A stretch of DNA of 64,000 nucleotides from positions 8,308,001 to 8,372,000 of the forward strand of contig NC_084711.1 of assembly GCF_033807575.1 (NCBI RefSeq), read 5' to 3'. The notes below the pieces were generated by a model, which saw only the letters and a program-made list of their open reading frames with translations, did no database searches and was not told where the DNA came from. The translations under genes were made by a program, and so were the position numbers. Each line of letters starts with the position of its first letter. Position 1 is the first letter of the stretch. This stretch comes from Cydia pomonella. Its lineage: Eukaryota; Arthropoda; Insecta; Lepidoptera; Tortricidae. Positions 59,501-64,000 of the stretch are shown here, one piece after another.

Positions 59501-59711
59501 AATTAATAGAATCAGGCGTTACTTTGCGGAAATCCATGCTAATTAAAACAAGAAATATTACTTTGCTAATCCGCGAGAAAATAACGTGTTAGTCAATCAG
59601 TGCTAACCCGTTATACTTACTTGCGTATTTTTACATGCAATTAATGTTCCCACCCTCCCACCGCAAAAATAAATACGCAAATAAATATAACAACCCACCA
59701 CCAAAAGTACA

Positions 59712-59762
59712 AAACTCGACACGTGTTTCGCCTCTCTACGAGGCATCCTCAGGAGATGCTGG
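59712..59762 (-). ncRNA. Hammerhead-ribozyme-like motif overlapping the Penelope stop codon
   Basis: Minus strand: CTGAGGA (59752-59746, fits CUGANGA), one extra T, helix II GCCTC-GTAGA-GAGGC, then GAAA (59729-59726), helix III CACGTG (59725-59720), TC, then GAG, which pairs with the CTC just before CTGAGGA (helix I). Cleavage would fall after 59718. Short palindromic helix III is usual for Penelope-type hammerheads, which are known to act as dimers. The extra base before helix II departs from the classical core, so activity is not assured. Confidence 0.6.
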
Positions 59763-61825
59763 AGATGTTGACGGTCTGACACCCGACGACTGACTGAGCT
59801 GTCTAGAACGGTCGGCCATATTTATACCTTGACCAGTCCCCCTACTGTGCAAGTGTGAATGAGATGGAAAAATTCGTAATAACGGCGATGACGCAACATT
59901 CAACTGTTCGTTAAGAATTATCCCCCTATTGTTGTACCTAATTATTTCCAACTGTTCCAGAACACTCAAACGCAATCCTTTCTCGCAAACATGTAAAATA
60001 TCAAAAGAATGATTCTCCGGTAAAGCATGGCCACTGTCTATCAAGTGCTTCGCAAAATTTGACTTTTCTGGATGGTTGTGTCTGTACGACGCAACATGCT
60101 CCTTATACCTGGTAGTGAAATTACGGCCTGTTTGCCCCACATATACTTTATTACAATTATCACAAGTAAGCTTATAAACTCCAGATTTTTTTCCCTTCTC
60201 AATCTTATCTTTCCCATTGCAAAGTTTAGAGTGCAAAGTGTTGTTTGTCCTAAAAGCCACAGGAATGTCGTTAGATTTTAAAATTTTGTAAATTGCATCT
60301 GACAATTTGCCAACATAAGTTATGCTCGCTTTGTATTTCTTAATCGGCTCAGAGGATCGTGCAGCATACAACATATTGTTGACTATACTATTTCGCTTTT
60401 TTCTGATGATTCCATCCACAACTGACTTATCGTAGCCATTCGAAACTGCTAAATGATAAATATTATTTAGTTCAGCTCGATAGTGTTCATCAGAAAGAGG
60501 CACAGTCAACATCCGATGCACATAACAATGAAAAGCAGCCAACTTATGCTGCCATGGATGCGTCGAAGAAGCCGGGATAACCGAATCAGTATGTGTAGGC
60601 TTACGGTAAATTTGGAAACGATGCCTATTATTCACTCTCGAAATTGTTATATCCAGAAAATTCAATGAGTTGTCTTGCTCCAGTTCCTTTTTAAACTTAA
60701 TTTTCGGATGCTTACTATTAAGTTCAGCAATAAAAGCATCCAGTTGGCCCAAGCTCCCCATCCAACAAATAATCAAATCATCTACGTATCTAAAATAATA
60801 TAATATATTATTATTGCCTACAATGTGCTGGTTCTCAAAATGGTCCATAAAAATATCCGCCATTAAAGGACTCAGCGGAGAACCCATAGCCAAACCATCA
60901 CTTTGCAAATAATACTGTCCCCCAAATCTGAAATAATTTTGTTTCATACAAATCGCCGTTAGATCTATCAACTCATCTACCTCCCCTGGATGCAACCGTT
61001 GCTTTTCAAAAAGACCCCTAAGAATATCCAAAGTATCCCCATATGGCACATTCGTAAACAAACTGTCTACATCTAATGAAAGAAGGACAGCATTCTCTGG
61101 TATGTTAATATCTTTTATTTTCTCTATTAACTGCAAGCTATTCTTCAAACAATATTTCGGCTGGAACTGAGACTTCTGTCTAATAATACAATTCAACCTC
61201 TTAGCTAGATTATAAGTCGGCGCACCCAAGTAAGAGAACACTGGACGAACCGGAATATTATCCTTATGGATTTTTGGAAGTCCGTAAAGAATAGGAGCTC
61301 GTGGATTCATAGGCACAACCATGCTCTTTTGATGCTCGGTTTCAAAAACAAACATAGAATTTTTTATTGCATGTCTGAGATCTTTCTGGAACCCTGGAGT
61401 TGGGTCCCTATGCAAGCTCGAAAAACCATCACCTTGAATAAGATCTAATACTTTCTGATTATATTGTCCCTTCCCCATGATCACAATGCAATTGCCTTTG
61501 TCCGCTTTTGAAACCACCAAATCATTGTCTTGCACTTTCTGTTGTATAGATCTCAGCACCAAAACATCAGAAACAGCACCCTCAGCCTGTGCTGGACTAG
61601 AACTCTTAATAACATTAGCTACCATGGTCTTCGTATCTACATCACCACGGCCCCGCACTATTGCAACCTCTGAATCCACTGCTAAATTCTCTAGAGTTCC
61701 CTGAGTTATTTTTGGCCGGAAATTATATTTTAATCCTTTTCCTAAAAGCCCAATTTCATTCTCAGCAAAGTCTACATTAGATAAATTCTTTACGCGAGGA
61801 TGGAAATCATGGTGTGTTGTTGGTT
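59736..61825 (-). CDS. Penelope-like reverse transcriptase with GIY-YIG endonuclease (5'-partial)
   Basis: The frame is open from the junction at 61825 to TAG at 59736-59738; the last 647 codons start at a GTG at 61679. In order: LVVSKADKGNCIVI, YGLPKIHK (a Penelope hallmark), LSLDVDSLFTNVPY (RT motif A), GLAMGSPLSPLMADIFM (motif B), YFRYVDDLIIC (catalytic YVDD), and FLDITISRVNN. At about residues 495-600 comes a GIY-YIG nuclease: GVYKLTCDNCNKVYVGQTGR, then TRYKEH and a later NFAKHLIDSGH. The CxxC within GIY-YIG is usual for this family. It copies its RNA at a nick made by the nuclease. No stop or frameshift is seen in the part present; only the N-terminus (about 155 codons of the plus copy) is missing. 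Confidence 0.92.
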
Positions 61826-64000
61826 TTTGCGTATTTATTTTTGCGGTGGGAGGGTGGGAACATTAATTGCATGTAAAAATACGCAAGTAAGTATAACGGG
61901 TTAGCACTGATTGACTAACACGTTATTTTCTCGCGGATTAGCAAAGTAATATTTCTTGTTTTAATTAGCATGGATTTCCGCAAAGTAACGCCTGATTCTA
62001 TTAATTATTTGAAAACGGCTTGCGTAGCCGAACAGGCACGACTTTACGTTAAACTAACTAAACAACATCGTGCAGCTGTCCAGAATGTTTGGTTTAACCA
62101 ACAGTGCAAGCGTTTGAAGGTTGTTCCTAATTACATCCATGTTCGCTGTAGTGGTAATTCTAGGGCTGCTAGGTTGGCTGTTAATGGGGCTCAGAGAATT
62201 TGGTTGAACGAAGAATCTCGCCATTGGTTTTCAGTAAGAGATAATTTGAAATTACATCTTAAGGTGTTATATTCAGAACTTTCATTTAAGTTGCATAATC
62301 TCGAGTTCGATATATTGGATCAAAAGGCGAGGTACTTTGCTTCTGAACTTGCACACGAGATGTATACCACCCAGCTTAATAAATTGCATAGGTTAACAGA
62401 GTCAAGTTCTAGTTCATTTTTAAGGAGGAGGGAAATGGAACCAACAACACACCATGATTTCCATCCTCGCGTAAAGAATTTAACTAATGTAGACTTTGCT
62501 GAGAATGAAATTGGGCTTTTAGGAAAAGGATTAAAATATAATTTCCGGCCAAAAATAACTCAGGGAACTCTAGAGAATTTAGCAGTGGATTCAGAGGTTG
62601 CAATAGTGCGGGGCCGTGGTGATGTAGATACGAAGACCATGGTAGCTAATGTTATTAAGAGTTCTAGTCCAGCACAGGCTGAGGGTGCTGTTTCTGATGT
62701 TTTGGTGCTGAGATCTATACAACAGAAAGTGCAAGACAATGATTTGGTGGTTTCAAAAGCGGACAAAGGCAATTGCATTGTGATCATGGGGAAGGGACAA
62801 TATAATCAGAAAGTATTAGATCTTATTCAAGGTGATGGTTTTTCGAGCTTGCATAGGGACCCAACTCCAGGGTTCCAGAAAGATCTCAGACATGCAATAA
62901 AAAATTCTATGTTTGTTTTTGAAACCGAGCATCAAAAGAGCATGGTTGTGCCTATGAATCCACGAGCTCCTATTCTTTACGGACTTCCAAAAATCCATAA
63001 GGATAATATTCCGGTTCGTCCAGTGGTCTCTTACTTGGGTGCGCCGACTTATAATCTAGCTAAGAGGTTGAATTGTATTATTAGACAGAAGTCTCAGTTC
63101 CAGCCGAAATATTGTTTGAAGAATAGCTTGCAGTTAATAGAGAAAATAAAAGATATTAACATACCAGAGAATGCTGTCCTTCTTTCATTAGATGTAGACA
63201 GTTTGTTTACGAATGTGCCATATGGGGATACTTTGGATATTCTTAGGGGTCTTTTTGAAAAGCAACGGTTGCATCCAGGGGAGGTAGATGAGTTGATAGA
63301 TCTAACGGCGATTTGTATGAAACAAAATTATTTCAGATTTGGGGGACAGTATTATTTGCAAAGTGATGGTTTGGCTATGGGTTCTCCGCTGAGTCCTTTA
63401 ATGGCGGATATTTTTATGGACCATTTTGAGAACCAGCACATTGTAGGCAATAATAATATATTATATTATTTTAGATACGTAGATGATTTGATTATTTGTT
63501 GGATGGGGAGCTTGGGCCAACTGGATGCTTTTATTGCTGAACTTAATAGTAAGCATCCGAAAATTAAGTTTAAAAAGGAACTGGAGCAAGACAACTCATT
63601 GAATTTTCTGGATATAACAATTTCGAGAGTGAATAATAGGCATCGTTTCCAAATTTACCGTAAGCCTACACATACTGATTCGGTTATCCCGGCTTCTTCG
63701 ACGCATCCATGGCAGCATAAGTTGGCTGCTTTTCATTGTTATGTGCATCGGATGTTGACTGTGCCTCTTTCTGATGAACACTATCGAGCTGAACTAAATA
63801 ATATTTATCATTTAGCAGTTTCGAATGGCTACGATAAGTCAGTTGTGGATGGAATCATCAGAAAAAAGCGAAATAGTATAGTCAACAATATGTTGTATGC
63901 TGCACGATCCTCTGAGCCGATTAAGAAATACAAAGCGAGCATAACTTATGTTGGCAAATTGTCAGATGCAATTTACAAAATTTTAAAATCTAACGACATT
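61826..64000 (+). mobile_element. Penelope-like retroelement, plus copy, runs off the window
   Basis: 61826-62006 equals the pseudo-LTR part at 59501-59681 in inverted orientation. The ORF starts at 61970. From 62439 on, it is the inverted copy of the minus element with very few differences. Confidence 0.88.
61970..64000 (+). CDS. Penelope-like reverse transcriptase, 5'-complete, 3' end beyond window
   Basis: ATG at 61970 (MDFRKVTPDSINYLKTACVA) opens a frame without stop for 677 codons to the window edge. The N-terminal about 155 codons, absent from the minus copy, read as a basic, helical region (QHRAAVQNVWFNQQCKRLKV; ELSFKLHNLEFDILDQKARY). Then follow the same RT blocks, YGLPKIHK, MGSPLSPLMAD and YVDD. 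One visible coding difference from the minus copy is PVVSYL against PVFSYL, another NLTN against NLSN. The GIY-YIG part should lie just outside. It may be an active master copy. Confidence 0.9.
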   Translation, partial: MDFRKVTPDSINYLKTACVAEQARLYVKLTKQHRAAVQNVWFNQQCKRLKVVPNYIHVRCSGNSRAARLAVNGAQRIWLNEESRHWFSVRDNLKLHLKVLYSELSFKLHNLEFDILDQKARYFASELAHEMYTTQLNKLHRLTESSSSSFLRRREMEPTTHHDFHPRVKNLTNVDFAENEIGLLGKGLKYNFRPKITQGTLENLAVDSEVAIVRGRGDVDTKTMVANVIKSSSPAQAEGAVSDVLVLRSIQQKVQDNDLVVSKADKGNCIVIMGKGQYNQKVLDLIQGDGFSSLHRDPTPGFQKDLRHAIKNSMFVFETEHQKSMVVPMNPRAPILYGLPKIHKDNIPVRPVVSYLGAPTYNLAKRLNCIIRQKSQFQPKYCLKNSLQLIEKIKDINIPENAVLLSLDVDSLFTNVPYGDTLDILRGLFEKQRLHPGEVDELIDLTAICMKQNYFRFGGQYYLQSDGLAMGSPLSPLMADIFMDHFENQHIVGNNNILYYFRYVDDLIICWMGSLGQLDAFIAELNSKHPKIKFKKELEQDNSLNFLDITISRVNNRHRFQIYRKPTHTDSVIPASSTHPWQHKLAAFHCYVHRMLTVPLSDEHYRAELNNIYHLAVSNGYDKSVVDGIIRKKRNSIVNNMLYAARSSEPIKKYKASITYVGKLSDAIYKILKSNDI

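Larger units (their letters stand above)
59501..61825 (-). mobile_element. Penelope-like retroelement, minus copy, 5'-truncated
   Basis: Runs from a truncation point at 61825 through the RT and GIY-YIG coding region to a stop at 59736, then a pseudo-LTR (59501-59735). The pseudo-LTR ends with the start of a second copy of the ORF (MDFRKVTPDSIN), as expected for tandem-type Penelope elements. It abuts the plus copy head to head without filler bases. Confidence 0.88.

Overview
The window looks like nuclear DNA of a moth or butterfly (Lepidoptera). It is AT-rich and packed with short repeats of kinds common in lepidopteran genomes: two tRNA-derived SINE families, foldback MITEs, and the 3' tails of LINEs. 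The single host gene has classical GT..AG introns. No bacterial, plasmid or CRISPR features were seen.

The one convincing host gene lies on the + strand. Nine exons from 28391 to 53958 join without a frame break into 544 codons plus stop. They encode a cysteine-rich, probably secreted protein with three EB modules, a long Ser/Thr/Pro/Lys-rich linker, a fourth EB module and four LDL-receptor class A repeats. The signal-peptide exon was not found. It lies either in unread sequence 5' of 28391 or outside the window. A GC-rich patch with nuclear-receptor half-sites near 17400-17590 is a weak promoter candidate.

Bases 1-28390 are otherwise repeat-dominated. They hold a tRNA-derived SINE (3346), a 0.7-kb inverted-repeat element (8527), two pieces of a dead Helitron on the minus strand (11742 and 13245) with LINE tails and a 102-bp tandem repeat between them, a 65-bp-arm hairpin (13526), an RTE-type LINE fragment (15600) and several MITEs.

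The introns of the EB/LDLa gene are filled with nested transposons. A LINE splits a SINE (35727-37795). A 1.4-kb TA-flanked element carries repeated words (40211-41622). One MITE sits inside another (48804-49573). A hAT-like MITE with an exact 8-bp target duplication (51731-53034) holds a split SINE and another repeat.

Beyond the gene (57 kb to the end) are retroelement tails, TIR elements and, at 59501-64000, two nearly identical Penelope-like elements head to head. The minus copy is 5'-truncated and keeps RT, GIY-YIG endonuclease and a hammerhead-ribozyme-like motif over its stop codon. The plus copy has an intact 5' end and runs open off the window. This pair is the youngest and most striking structure here.
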